A DNA stretch of 11,500 nt, taken from Cyanobacteriota bacterium. Lineage in GTDB: Bacteria > Cyanobacteriota > Cyanobacteriia > Phormidesmidales > Phormidesmidaceae. Positions within the stretch are counted from its first letter, which is position 1; the number at the start of each line of letters is the position of its first letter. A program made the translations under genes and the position numbers. The stretch spans positions 1 to 11,500 of the forward strand of contig JAIXUR010000586.1 in NCBI GenBank assembly GCA_027483425.1. Direction: 5' to 3'. A model generated the notes under the pieces. It was not told the DNA's origin. It was given only the letters and a program-made list of their open reading frames with translations, and did no database searches. This document shows positions 1-7,528 of this stretch, piece after piece.

Positions 1-640
1 CTTGACTGCCCTGGGCTCGCAGGGTCAGCTCGCTACCGTCGCGGTTAGGAAATCTAACCCCCGAATAGCGACAAATACTGGTATTGATCGTTACCCCGTT
101 GGGAGTGATCGTCAGTTTCGCCAGGGGCAGATCTTGGACCGCCAGGTCAACAGCGATCTGAATTCTGGGGCGTTCATGCCAGCGGCGAAATTGTTCGCTG
201 CCCGCCTCTGTTTGTCGATCGGTTTTATCTTCACCATAGGCAATGGTGAGGTAATAGTTGACGCTGCCGGTACCAGGCTTGAGGACTTGTAAATCAACAA
301 CAAAAGTAGGGGTATCTTTCCCCAGTTCCTTGGTGATTAGCGATTCGTTTTTGGGCAGCGGCGGCTTGAACTGGAGCAGCATTGTGCTTTGCAGCAAAAT
401 TTGTCGCCCCTGGGCATCGATGGCGCTGCCGGGAGCCAGGGTGATGGCAAAATTGGTGCCGCCGGGGGTGACCTGAAGACCGTCGAGAATGCCGGAAACA
501 TGCAGGTATTGCAAGGGCCGACGCTGGCGATCGATGTGGTATTGCTGTTCTCCCTGAAAGTCATTGACTTGGAGATATTGGCCATCAAAGTAGTTGGGGC
601 GCTTTTCAACGGGTGGCTGTGGTTGATCTGGATCGGCCAT
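1..640 (-). CDS. Putative fibre or baseplate-appendage protein of the injection system, N-terminal part
   Basis: The gene runs off the left edge, so only the first 213 residues are visible. The start is the ATG at 640-638; GGAGAG lies 8 bases before it and only two bases separate it from the stop of the upstream gpI-like gene, which implies translational coupling. The protein opens with an acidic, proline-rich tail (MADPDQPQPPVEKR), then RPNYFDGQYLQVNDF followed by EQQYHIDRQRR. This 'NYF-GQ-L---DF---Q-Y' motif is one I recognise from proteins encoded just after the gpI-like gene in bacterial contractile injection loci. The next 100 residues alternate short hydrophobic strands with Gly and Pro turns (HVSGILDGLQV, FAITLAPGSAID), suggesting a beta-rich fold. 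Position after the last wedge genes matches the Afp13 fibre slot. Inference: it attaches to the baseplate periphery through its N-terminus. The receptor-binding end is not visible, and a non-fibre baseplate protein is possible. Confidence 0.68.
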   Translation of the reverse strand, partial: MADPDQPQPPVEKRPNYFDGQYLQVNDFQGEQQYHIDRQRRPLQYLHVSGILDGLQVTPGGTNFAITLAPGSAIDAQGRQILLQSTMLLQFKPPLPKNESLITKELGKDTPTFVVDLQVLKPGTGSVNYYLTIAYGEDKTDRQTEAGSEQFRRWHERPRIQIAVDLAVQDLPLAKLTITPNGVTINTSICRYSGVRFPNRDGSELTLRAQGSQ

Positions 641-642
641 AG

Positions 643-1380
643 TTATTTCTCTCCAGCTTGGGGGGGGTGAGTCGAGCTACCTAAAATCGTTCTGTTAGCA
701 TAGTTTTTACTGTCCACGTTTTCAGGGTTCACAATTCTGAGCATCACCTTCAAGGGATCTTGGCCCTCACGGTGCGCCAGCTCCTCAGAGACCAGGCGCA
801 TGGTCGGCATTTTAATCTGCAAAGCATAGAAGGTGTGGGCCGGTTTCTCCTGATCGATGATGGCGCGGGCAATTTTCTCCTTACGCTGATAGGCGTTTAG
901 ATCTTGGCTGGTTAGCTCTAGCTCAACTTGAAAGTAGTGGGCGGGGAGGTCAAATTCATAGACAGAGATTTTTTCTTGAGCATTTTCATCGTTTTCTAGG
1001 TAGAGCTTGAGCATGTCAACCAAGCCCTCTCGGGTGCCCCGTTTTTGGTACAGCGGCACAATGCGGCGAATGAAACTGCGCTTGACCGGCTCTGGCCAAT
1101 CTTCTCGCAGGCTAAGGGCAACCCAGTTGGCCAGCCAGGGCAAAAATTCGGCCGGGGTTTGGGTCGGGTCAAGGTAGGTGTGCAGTTGGCCCATCAGGGC
1201 CTCCAGTCCCGGTGGGTCTTCGGTCTCGGGCCGCAGGATTTTGGTCTGCGGCGTCGCGGTAGGCAACCCCGTTAAAATCTGCTCAAAAGCCAGTAAAAAC
1301 TGGCCCAAAATTGGATCGGTCTGGAGGGCAGCGGGCAGGTATTGAAGATAGTCGCTGGGGCTAGATAACTCGCCATTCAT
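643..1380 (-). CDS. Phage tail protein I-like (P2 gpI / TIGR02242-type) baseplate protein
   Basis: A 245-residue protein recognised by its central block: LPWLANWVALSLREDW (about residues 104-119), then RRIVPLYQKRGTREGL. This is the signature of the phage-tail-region family encoded after the two baseplate J genes in eCIS and related to P2 gpI. The role is to join wedge subunits to each other and to the fibre; it acts in the baseplate of the assembled particle. The ATG at 1380-1378 was chosen because the product then begins MNGELSSPSDYLQYLP, the usual N-terminal helix leading into YLP; GGAG lies about 10 bases upstream. The frame stays open to an ATG at 1473, but that would add 31 Arg/Pro/Ser-rich residues and overlap the upstream gene by 113 bases. 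With the chosen start the overlap is 20 bases. The C-terminal 50 residues (MRLVSEELAHREGQDP onward) are polar and probably extended. Confidence 0.88.
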   Translation of the reverse strand: MNGELSSPSDYLQYLPAALQTDPILGQFLLAFEQILTGLPTATPQTKILRPETEDPPGLEALMGQLHTYLDPTQTPAEFLPWLANWVALSLREDWPEPVKRSFIRRIVPLYQKRGTREGLVDMLKLYLENDENAQEKISVYEFDLPAHYFQVELELTSQDLNAYQRKEKIARAIIDQEKPAHTFYALQIKMPTMRLVSEELAHREGQDPLKVMLRIVNPENVDSKNYANRTILGSSTHPPQAGEK

Positions 1381-2314
1381 TGCCGGTTGGCTCCATGAGG
1401 GTAAAACTGTCGGGACTGAGGCGGGCGCTGACCAGCGCCTGGGGAGCAATCGCGATCGCCTCCCGAGGCGCATCCCCAGTCTCTAGCCGCACGTCTTCCA
1501 CGTAGTCAACGCCGGGAATGCCATCGAGCAGGGCGTAGAGCTCAGAACTGTACACCGATCGCCCGAAGGGCCAGCCGCCACCACCCCAATATTGGTTTGA
1601 GGCCAGCGGATGAAAGAAATTCTCTACCGCTGTCTTCGCCTGGTTGCGCACCCGCACCGGATCGGCCCCCGCTTCAAGATACAGCCTGGCGCTGGGCTGA
1701 ATGGAGACATACTGCGGGCCAACAATATGGTGATGGACGGTGAGCAGTTGTCGGGGCGCAAACCATTTGTGCAGTTGAGCCACCAGGTCGGGGCTGGGCT
1801 GGGGCTGGCCATTGGCGGTATCAGGTAAAACCACCAGGCTAATGTGAGCAGAATCGTCTCGCGTTTGGTCGGGCGGGCGGTCTAGATTGCAGCCCGGCAG
1901 ACAGTGAACTCGTTTGACCCGTAGAGCTGGATCAGTCGTAGCCTGGTTCCACTGCTGAACCAAGGCGGCAAAATCAGCCGGGGTGACGGCGCGATAGGTC
2001 TGCCGCAGGTCGGTCAAGGTTTGCCGGATGATCTGTTGCAGCTCGGCAGCCCGGTCAGCAGGGTCGGTGGGCAGAGGGGGAATGTCTTGGCCCCGAAGCA
2101 GTTTGAGGTAGGCCACGGTGTTGGCGTCGGGCTGCTGGTTGACGCGGTAGAGGGCCAGCTCCACCAGCCAGGCCAGCAGTTCGATCACAATAATGCCGGG
2201 GTCGCTGGGGTTGTGATCAGTCCAGTCGGGGTATTCGAGGGTGATGTGCGATCGCGCTTCGGCGACTAGGTCGGCGTAGGTGCGATCGTCTAGGTTGGGC
2301 AAGGGCAGGGTCAT
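1361..2314 (-). CDS. Short Afp12-type baseplate J-like wedge protein
   Basis: A 317-residue baseplate wedge protein. Residues 10-62 carry the strongly recognisable opening of this family: DDRTYADLVAEA, then DWTDHNPSDPGIIVIELLAWL and LYRVNQQPD. The C-terminal third holds a second shared motif, GGGGWPFGR (residues 245-252), followed by SELYALLDGIPGVDYVEDV, which resembles residues 1248-1278 of the neighbouring 1312-residue protein. This marks the two as a wedge pair (Afp11/Afp12, equivalent in role to T4 gp6). Residues 105-165 (YRAVTPADFAALV, VKRVHCLPGCNLDR) are the expected 'ravT--DFe-la' region of baseplate J proteins. It is much shorter than I recall for Afp12 of Serratia; the short form lacks inserted domains. 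Its ATG overlaps the upstream stop as ATGA, and a strong GGAGGTGA Shine-Dalgarno sequence lies 3 bases before the ATG, so it is probably well translated in step with its partner. Confidence 0.92.
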   Translation of the reverse strand: MTLPLPNLDDRTYADLVAEARSHITLEYPDWTDHNPSDPGIIVIELLAWLVELALYRVNQQPDANTVAYLKLLRGQDIPPLPTDPADRAAELQQIIRQTLTDLRQTYRAVTPADFAALVQQWNQATTDPALRVKRVHCLPGCNLDRPPDQTRDDSAHISLVVLPDTANGQPQPSPDLVAQLHKWFAPRQLLTVHHHIVGPQYVSIQPSARLYLEAGADPVRVRNQAKTAVENFFHPLASNQYWGGGGWPFGRSVYSSELYALLDGIPGVDYVEDVRLETGDAPREAIAIAPQALVSARLSPDSFTLMEPTGNEWRVI

Positions 2315-5300
2315 GGTTCACCTCCGGGGGTCGGCATCCCCAACTGCACGCTGTGGAGGCCAGAGAACACTAGGGTATCTGCGGGCAGGGTGGGTGAGTG
2401 GGGGACAATAGTGAGCGACTGAATATGGTCAACCCCTGGCACGGCGGCGATCGCCGCGTACAGATCCGATGGCTGGGGAAAACGCCCAAAGGGCCAGCCC
2501 GTGCCCCTGGGGCCGCCGGTCAGGGGATGCAAAAACGACTCTAGGCGTTGCAGCACCTGGGATCGCACCCCATCGGCCCCCTGCAGCGAGACTGGCACCA
2601 GGGTCGTGGTCACCACCACTTCCTGCCACTGGGGGCGCAGCACCTGCACCGTCAGGGTGGTGCCACAACGCGCTTGTAGGTAGTCTGCCACGCGATCGAG
2701 CAGGGCCAGGCTGGGGGTGGGCTGGCGCGCGGTGCTGTGGGGCACAATCAGGAGCTGTACCAGGCCAACCTGGGTCACAGCGCGGTGCGGCGCAAGATCG
2801 TCCTTGGCTGGAACGCTCTGGGGGTCAAGCCAGAGATTGTCGTCGAGGGGATTGAAGCTGGGGACGATCGCCCTGGCCCGTGCCACATCGGGGGAGGCCT
2901 CAAAGGCCAAGTCTTCAAAGTCTTGCCGGGTGACGGCGCGGCCTCGGTGACGCAGTTGCTTGGGGCCGCGCTCCTGCACGGACGCCAGCGATTCCTGGGC
3001 CGAGCCACCGCCACCCGCTTCGAGGTTCGTGACGCGGGCCACAAAGGGAATGGTGGTCTTGAGCTGGTTGACGGTCTGGGGCGGACTATCGGCACGGGAG
3101 CCGCCACCGGTCTGGTAGTGCAGGCGGATGTTGTTGCGGCCCTGGGGGGGCACCCGGCCCGCCTGCCCATCGCCAAACCGAATCGTGCCCGTTAGAGCGT
3201 CGAGGGTGTAGTGGCGATCGCGGGCGGTGGAGCTGTAGAAGTCGGGCACGGGCAGCCAGCGCACCCACACCGCCGTGGTCTGCTCCATGGCATTGCGTTC
3301 GATGGTCACCGCCCCTGGACCGAGGGCCGCTTCCAGGTCAGCCTGCTCGGCGGCGGCGGGCGGGCTGACCTCTTGAATCTCTAACCGTAGCCCGGCTAAT
3401 ACAGGTGACTGCGTCGTGAGGTAGGTTTGGTGGGGCTCGCCGCTGCCCGACCCGAGAATTTCGCCCGAGTGGGTGGTAGTCTGGCTGGCCCACAGGGTGT
3501 TGGTGAGCACCCGCCGCACCCGAGGCATGAGGGGAAAGACTCCCTCGTTCCAGCGCACCCGTAGCCAGTATCGGCTTTGCCCAAATCGGGTGCGGAGTTG
3601 TAGGTCTGAGGGGGCGATAAACTGAATCAGCCCCCCCTCGGTCAAGCCCTTGGTTTCATCCTGAATGCCCAGGTGTGTCCAGCCGACGGGGCTGGCATAG
3701 TCAGTGGTGAGCCGGGCCGGGGTCGCCCTCGCCTGGGGGTCAATGTCATCCCCGACGGCGGGCGGTTCTACCTGCAGGTAGAGGGTGGTGAGGCGGTTGG
3801 TCAGGGGCCTGTCGAACCCTAGATAGAAGGTGGGACGGCGATCGCCAGTGGGTACAAACGGTCGAAAGCTGGGGGATAGGGTAGAGAGTTTGGGGTAGTC
3901 GCGCTGGACAGGCTGTTTGAGGATGAGGAGCTGGCGATCGCGATCAAGGGCCTCGATCTCCACGAGTTCGGGGGCAATCGCCGCTACCGAGGGCCGAGTC
4001 AGCACCGGCTCCAGGCTGAGAGACATCCCCACCGAAACCCCATCCACACTGCGGATGGGCAAGACATGGCTACCCTGTTTGACCTCAGCCGTGAGCTGGG
4101 CACAGACCATGACGACTGTGGAGTCAGGATTGTAGCCATTTTCCAGATCCCCAGCGAGGGTAATGGTGTGAGCTTGAAAATCAACGGCAAGAATATCGTG
4201 GACTTCCGCCGAGGTGTCATTCCTCAACAACACCTGTTGCCAGGTGGGGGAGTAGGGGTAGGTGCTCAACCGCTCATCCCCCACCGCCAGGGCCGCTACC
4301 GAGGTGAGCTTCAGCGATCGCTGGCCGGCACCGACCCTAGCCTCTAGGGCCAATGCCGATAGCGCCACAGGGGTAAAGTCGTTTTGCGCCACGCAGGCCG
4401 ACACGGGCACCAGCGGCGATGTATAGTCGTAGCCCAGGGTGAGCGACTTGAGCGAGGGGGCCCCAAACCCATTCAGCAACACCCTGGCCCCCGGCGGATA
4501 GTCGTTTGACACATTGGTTTTGAGGGTGAGCTCATGCTGTTCGTAAACTACAGCGGCAATTTCATAGGACTCGTACTGGGTGGCATTTAAAACGGTAATT
4601 GAGTCGTTTGGGCAGAACCCCCGAATGTCGTGAACGGCAAGCGTTTTTTGGTTCGCATTGGCCTGGCTTCGCAGCGACGTGCTGGCGGTGGTGGCCTCGG
4701 TGCGATAGCGGCCCTGCACAATGCGCCCCCGCAGCCAGTAATGCTTTTCGCCCCCCACCTCAGCCAGGGCCAGGGTAACGGGCAGCCGAAAGCGAATTTT
4801 GCCGCTGACGGTAAAGTTCTGGGTGGTGTCCTCAAACTCAGCGGTTTTGACCGTTTGCCACCTCTGCCCCGTCCACACTTCCCAGTCCAGCTCCAGATCG
4901 CTTGACGGGCTGACGGGCAGGGGCGGCGGGGTGCTAACCTCGACCGTCAGCGTGACTAGCGCCCCGGCCTTAGACAACACCTCCTGGCTGGCAATATAAA
5001 CCGTGTCGTTAAAGCGGGGCTGTTCGCCCCAGGGGAAAAAGTCTTTGCTGGTATCCAGGGTAGTCGTGTTGAAACGGCCAAGGGTAGGGGGCAAACTATC
5101 GCAGCTCATCTCCACCTTCAGGTGGAGGCTAAGCAACTGGGGCAGGGCGGTTTGATCGGCGGGTAGCGGAGCATGGAGAGAGGCCCTGAGCCAGGCTGCC
5201 TCGAGGCCGTGCCGGGTGTGTTTGACGGGTATGGGGAGCTGCTGAGCAAGCTTAAAGTCCCAGGTTTCAACTACGTTTGACCGGGTTTGAAAGGCGGGCT

Positions 5301-6249
5301 GAACGCGTCCCTGACGGTCGATCGCCAGCCGGGCTAGCTGAATGGTCGTGGCCGCCGTGGCGTTGGCGGTGCCCGCAGGCACCACCCGCTTGAGAATGGG
5401 GGTGGGCGACGTGACCGACTCCGCCGAGATCGCCAGGACAATGATCTGGTTTTTGTCGGCGTCACTCACCGTCAGCACCTGGTCGCTGGCCAGCACAATG
5501 TCGTTGCCTTCGGCATCGATCGCGCGGCCTTTGCCAATCAAAATCTCTTGGCTGGGGGTAAGGGTGACGCCAAGCCCCTCGACAATGCCCAACACCGGCT
5601 GCCAGGTAGCCCCATTCCACACTGACCAGGTCATGGGAAACTGGGAGAAATCGGCAGCCTCTGGCGATCGCACCTGCACCGTCACGGCCTTGTGTCCAGG
5701 GAGCGTCAGCAGCGGGTCACAGGCAAAATAGAGGGCGTGTTCGACCGGGTGATCGCCCTCAAACATAGGAAAAGCTGTGGCGTCAACCCCGGTCACCTGG
5801 GGGGTACAGTCACGGTAGCGATCGCGCCCCGGCTCGCTAACAAAGGCAGAAACCAGCTGCGCAGTGGTCACCACGAGCTCCTGCTCGGTCTCAAACACCG
5901 CCTCTTCGCCGTCGGGCAGCAGCGCCGCCACCGGGGTGCGGGCGGGCACGTAGGCCTCCCCTGGGCTGCCCACCGCCAGTTCAAAGGTGAGGGGTACCCG
6001 GCTAGGCTGGGGCGGGCGCAACTGGGTGCCAATCAAGTCGAGAAAGGTCAGAAAGTTTTTCTCGGGGGCGCGGTTGAGGCGATCGCTGACCAGAGCCACC
6101 ATGCGCCCAAAGATCCGCACTAGCGCTGTGCCCGCGTCGGGGTCGGTAGGCTGGGGTTGCCAGGCGGGCACCCGCGCCCTCACCAGATTCGTGGTCTGGC
6201 GCACGATGTCGTCGTAGGAGCGGTGGTCAATTTTGGGCGGCGTTGACAT
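2311..6249 (-). CDS. Large Afp11-type baseplate J-like wedge protein
   Basis: A 1312-residue wedge component and the largest gene here. Residues 1-75 hold the family opening (DHRSYDDIV, WQPQPTDPDAGTALVRIFG, LNRAPEKNFLTFLDLIG). The C-terminal part is the classical baseplate J core: GTIRFGDGQAGRVPPQG (1021-1037), then RHRGRAVTRQDFEDLA (1100-1115) and GTGWPFGRFPQPSDLYAAI (1249-1267). Between them is a long beta-rich region. Two copies of a larger unit are visible: residues ~412-515 (ending HYWLRGRIVQGRY) and ~806-905 (ending RYWLRVRWNEGVF), each with a W-rich strand, a 'D-T--LT--G-I-F--P' stretch and YWLR. Three shorter modules lie between them at ~528-592, 637-715 and 722-790. Inferred role: ring-forming wedge whose insertions face outward. 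The ATG at 6249 lies five bases after the gp25-like stop, with GAGTAG, part of that stop, as a modest Shine-Dalgarno sequence. Confidence 0.92.
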   Translation of the reverse strand: MSTPPKIDHRSYDDIVRQTTNLVRARVPAWQPQPTDPDAGTALVRIFGRMVALVSDRLNRAPEKNFLTFLDLIGTQLRPPQPSRVPLTFELAVGSPGEAYVPARTPVAALLPDGEEAVFETEQELVVTTAQLVSAFVSEPGRDRYRDCTPQVTGVDATAFPMFEGDHPVEHALYFACDPLLTLPGHKAVTVQVRSPEAADFSQFPMTWSVWNGATWQPVLGIVEGLGVTLTPSQEILIGKGRAIDAEGNDIVLASDQVLTVSDADKNQIIVLAISAESVTSPTPILKRVVPAGTANATAATTIQLARLAIDRQGRVQPAFQTRSNVVETWDFKLAQQLPIPVKHTRHGLEAAWLRASLHAPLPADQTALPQLLSLHLKVEMSCDSLPPTLGRFNTTTLDTSKDFFPWGEQPRFNDTVYIASQEVLSKAGALVTLTVEVSTPPPLPVSPSSDLELDWEVWTGQRWQTVKTAEFEDTTQNFTVSGKIRFRLPVTLALAEVGGEKHYWLRGRIVQGRYRTEATTASTSLRSQANANQKTLAVHDIRGFCPNDSITVLNATQYESYEIAAVVYEQHELTLKTNVSNDYPPGARVLLNGFGAPSLKSLTLGYDYTSPLVPVSACVAQNDFTPVALSALALEARVGAGQRSLKLTSVAALAVGDERLSTYPYSPTWQQVLLRNDTSAEVHDILAVDFQAHTITLAGDLENGYNPDSTVVMVCAQLTAEVKQGSHVLPIRSVDGVSVGMSLSLEPVLTRPSVAAIAPELVEIEALDRDRQLLILKQPVQRDYPKLSTLSPSFRPFVPTGDRRPTFYLGFDRPLTNRLTTLYLQVEPPAVGDDIDPQARATPARLTTDYASPVGWTHLGIQDETKGLTEGGLIQFIAPSDLQLRTRFGQSRYWLRVRWNEGVFPLMPRVRRVLTNTLWASQTTTHSGEILGSGSGEPHQTYLTTQSPVLAGLRLEIQEVSPPAAAEQADLEAALGPGAVTIERNAMEQTTAVWVRWLPVPDFYSSTARDRHYTLDALTGTIRFGDGQAGRVPPQGRNNIRLHYQTGGGSRADSPPQTVNQLKTTIPFVARVTNLEAGGGGSAQESLASVQERGPKQLRHRGRAVTRQDFEDLAFEASPDVARARAIVPSFNPLDDNLWLDPQSVPAKDDLAPHRAVTQVGLVQLLIVPHSTARQPTPSLALLDRVADYLQARCGTTLTVQVLRPQWQEVVVTTTLVPVSLQGADGVRSQVLQRLESFLHPLTGGPRGTGWPFGRFPQPSDLYAAIAAVPGVDHIQSLTIVPHSPTLPADTLVFSGLHSVQLGMPTPGGEP

Positions 6250-6254
6250 ACAGA

Positions 6255-6638
6255 CTACTCAAGATAGAACGGGTAGACCAGGTTGAAGCGGTTGGTCGTA
6301 TTGCGCACCTGGTAGTTGATCTGAATCAGTAACTGGTTGGGGTTGTCGGCGCTGGGCTGCACAGCCACATCCAGTACATCGATGCGGGCTTCCCACTCGA
6401 CTAGCGATCGCTGCACTGCGCTGACAATTTGGCCAATGGTTTCGGCCCCACTGGTGGCAAACACCAGGTCATGGATGCCGCAGCCAAAGTCAGGTCGCAT
6501 CAGACGTTCCCCCGGAGCGGTGCTCAAAATCATCTCAATGGACTGGCGCACCGCCGCCTCGTAGCGGGTCATCTGCACCCGCCCGTTTTCCATGGCTAAG
6601 GGAAACTGCCATCCCACCCCCAAAAAGTCACTGTCCAT
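6255..6638 (-). CDS. gp25-like baseplate wedge protein (Afp9 type)
   Basis: A 127-residue protein of the T4 gp25 / GPW family, the most conserved small wedge protein of contractile tails and T6SS (TssE is related). Visible hallmarks are the N-terminal GVGWQFPL, the helix YEAAVRQSIEMIL, then TAPGERLMRPDFGCGI (residues 40-55), which contains the family's near-invariant GER--RP-FG. The C-terminus is the expected beta hairpin (LLIQINYQVRNTTNRFNLVYPFY). It sits in the baseplate where the sheath meets the wedges and nucleates sheath polymerisation. GGAGG lies six bases before the ATG, a strong Shine-Dalgarno sequence, and only two bases separate it from the upstream PAAR-like stop. Length is normal and nothing is missing. 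Confidence 0.94.
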   Translation of the reverse strand: MDSDFLGVGWQFPLAMENGRVQMTRYEAAVRQSIEMILSTAPGERLMRPDFGCGIHDLVFATSGAETIGQIVSAVQRSLVEWEARIDVLDVAVQPSADNPNQLLIQINYQVRNTTNRFNLVYPFYLE

Positions 6639-6640
6639 GG

Positions 6641-6850
6641 CTAGCCTCCAATCGCCACGGGGGCGGCGGCACGGGGGCCGGGGGCGATCGCCCCGTGGGG
6701 CGATGGCAGCTCGCTACAGGGCCGCACCGGATCGCCCATCCGGGCCACCGGCTTGCCCGCCATGGAACCGGGGGTGGGAGGTGGCCCCGGCTCCTGGTGT
6801 AGACAGATGGTGGTGATCAGATCGCCCTGACGGGCTACGGGTTGACCCAT
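6641..6850 (-). CDS. Very short PAAR-like spike-tip protein (Afp10 type)
   Basis: A 69-residue protein with two PAAR-type repeats: MGQPVARQGD (1-10) and AGKPVARMGD (31-40), followed by a degenerate end (AAAPVAIGG) resembling the terminal strand of PAAR proteins. PAAR proteins cap the gp5-like spike trimer with a sharp, usually zinc-binding cone. Candidate ligands here are C16, H18, C45 and H52; assignment is inference. Most PAAR proteins I know are about 85-110 residues, so this is a compact form: the segment between the repeats is a Pro/Gly loop (EPGPPPTPGS) and the tail is Pro/Ala-rich. Position directly after the spike gene and before the gp25-like gene fits. GGAG lies eight bases before the ATG. 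I see no extra domain, so any cargo would have to attach elsewhere. Confidence 0.8.
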   Translation of the reverse strand: MGQPVARQGDLITTICLHQEPGPPPTPGSMAGKPVARMGDPVRPCSELPSPHGAIAPGPRAAAPVAIGG

Positions 6851-6865
6851 GGGAAACGCTCCAGA

Positions 6866-7528
6866 TTAATTGATATTGACTAAATTGGCTTTAATCGTCA
6901 TCTGAGGCCCTGCTTTCAGCTCCAAATTTTGCTGGGCTTCGACTTTAATTTCTGCTTCGGACTTCAGCTCAATGCCCTTACCCCGGAGCTTCAGTTTGCC
7001 GTTTTTAGATTGAATCAAGATATCGGCATCACCAGTAATTGTCACAGTATTTTCCCTGGTGCTAATCACAATGCTATTTTTGCCGCTGCCGTCGATAATT
7101 TCAATTTTTTCATCATCCTGAGTATCATCAAGTTGAATGGTATGACCACTGCGGGATTTGAGGGTGCGATGATTATTTTTACCGTCGCTGTTAGTTTTAA
7201 AGGGTTTGTCTTTACCGCTCCACAATGCCCCCAGAATATAGGGAAATTCAATGTTGCCCTGTTCAAAGGCGACAAGTACCTCGGTGTCGACCTCCGGCAA
7301 ATAGTACATTCCATACACCTGATTGGTATCCTGGTTGCTGCCCGCCATGGGGGTTAATACCCTGGCCCAGTGACCTTCATCCAGTTCGCTGAGCCAGGGA
7401 AACTTAACCTTGACCCGGCCCAGTTCTTCGGGATCTTGGTTGTTGGTAACGATGCCAACGGTGACGCCAAAAAAGCGATCGCCCTGGTCAGGTGAACCCA
7501 TCAGTTGAGCCAGCGGTGTGGACATCAT
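6866..7528 (-). CDS. gp5/gpV-like central spike protein (VgrG C-terminal part)
   Basis: A 220-residue spike. Residues 18-105 are the OB-fold domain: FFGVTVGIVTNNQDPEELGRVKVKFPWL, then WARVLTPMAG and a conserved hydrophobic strand set (YYLPEVDTEVLVAFEQGN), ending PYILGALW. Residues 110-220 are strand repeats rich in alternating hydrophobic residues (KIEIIDGSG, SIVISTRENTVTITGDADILIQS, LKLRGKGIELKSEAEIKVEAQQNLELKAG), the pattern of the intertwined trimeric beta-helix needle. No lysozyme domain as in T4 gp5 is present. It starts with ATGATG; the first ATG overlaps the hub stop as ATGA, with AGGAGA eight bases upstream. A hand count of 7021-7200 gives about 40% GC, far below the neighbouring genes; the drop coincides with the needle half. 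Confidence 0.92.
   Translation of the reverse strand: MMSTPLAQLMGSPDQGDRFFGVTVGIVTNNQDPEELGRVKVKFPWLSELDEGHWARVLTPMAGSNQDTNQVYGMYYLPEVDTEVLVAFEQGNIEFPYILGALWSGKDKPFKTNSDGKNNHRTLKSRSGHTIQLDDTQDDEKIEIIDGSGKNSIVISTRENTVTITGDADILIQSKNGKLKLRGKGIELKSEAEIKVEAQQNLELKAGPQMTIKANLVNIN

Noticed and set aside
1381..1473. Longer N-terminus for the gpI-like protein, using the ATG at 1473
   Set aside because: It would add 31 Arg/Pro/Ser-rich residues unlike the family and overlap the upstream wedge gene by 113 bases; the ATG at 1380 gives the expected N-terminus with a Shine-Dalgarno sequence.
2737..3195. Plus-strand ORF of 152 residues opposite the large wedge gene
   Set aside because: It is antisense to a well-supported gene, its composition is what GC-rich codon positions produce in the mirror frame, and no family motif is visible.
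5692..6123. Plus-strand ORF of 143 residues opposite the N-terminus of the large wedge gene
   Set aside because: Antisense to a clear family motif region, without an evident Shine-Dalgarno sequence or recognisable domain.
6929..7357. Plus-strand ORF of 142 residues opposite the spike gene
   Set aside because: Its hydrophobic content is the mirror of the needle strand repeats; no domain is recognisable and the minus-strand spike is unambiguous.
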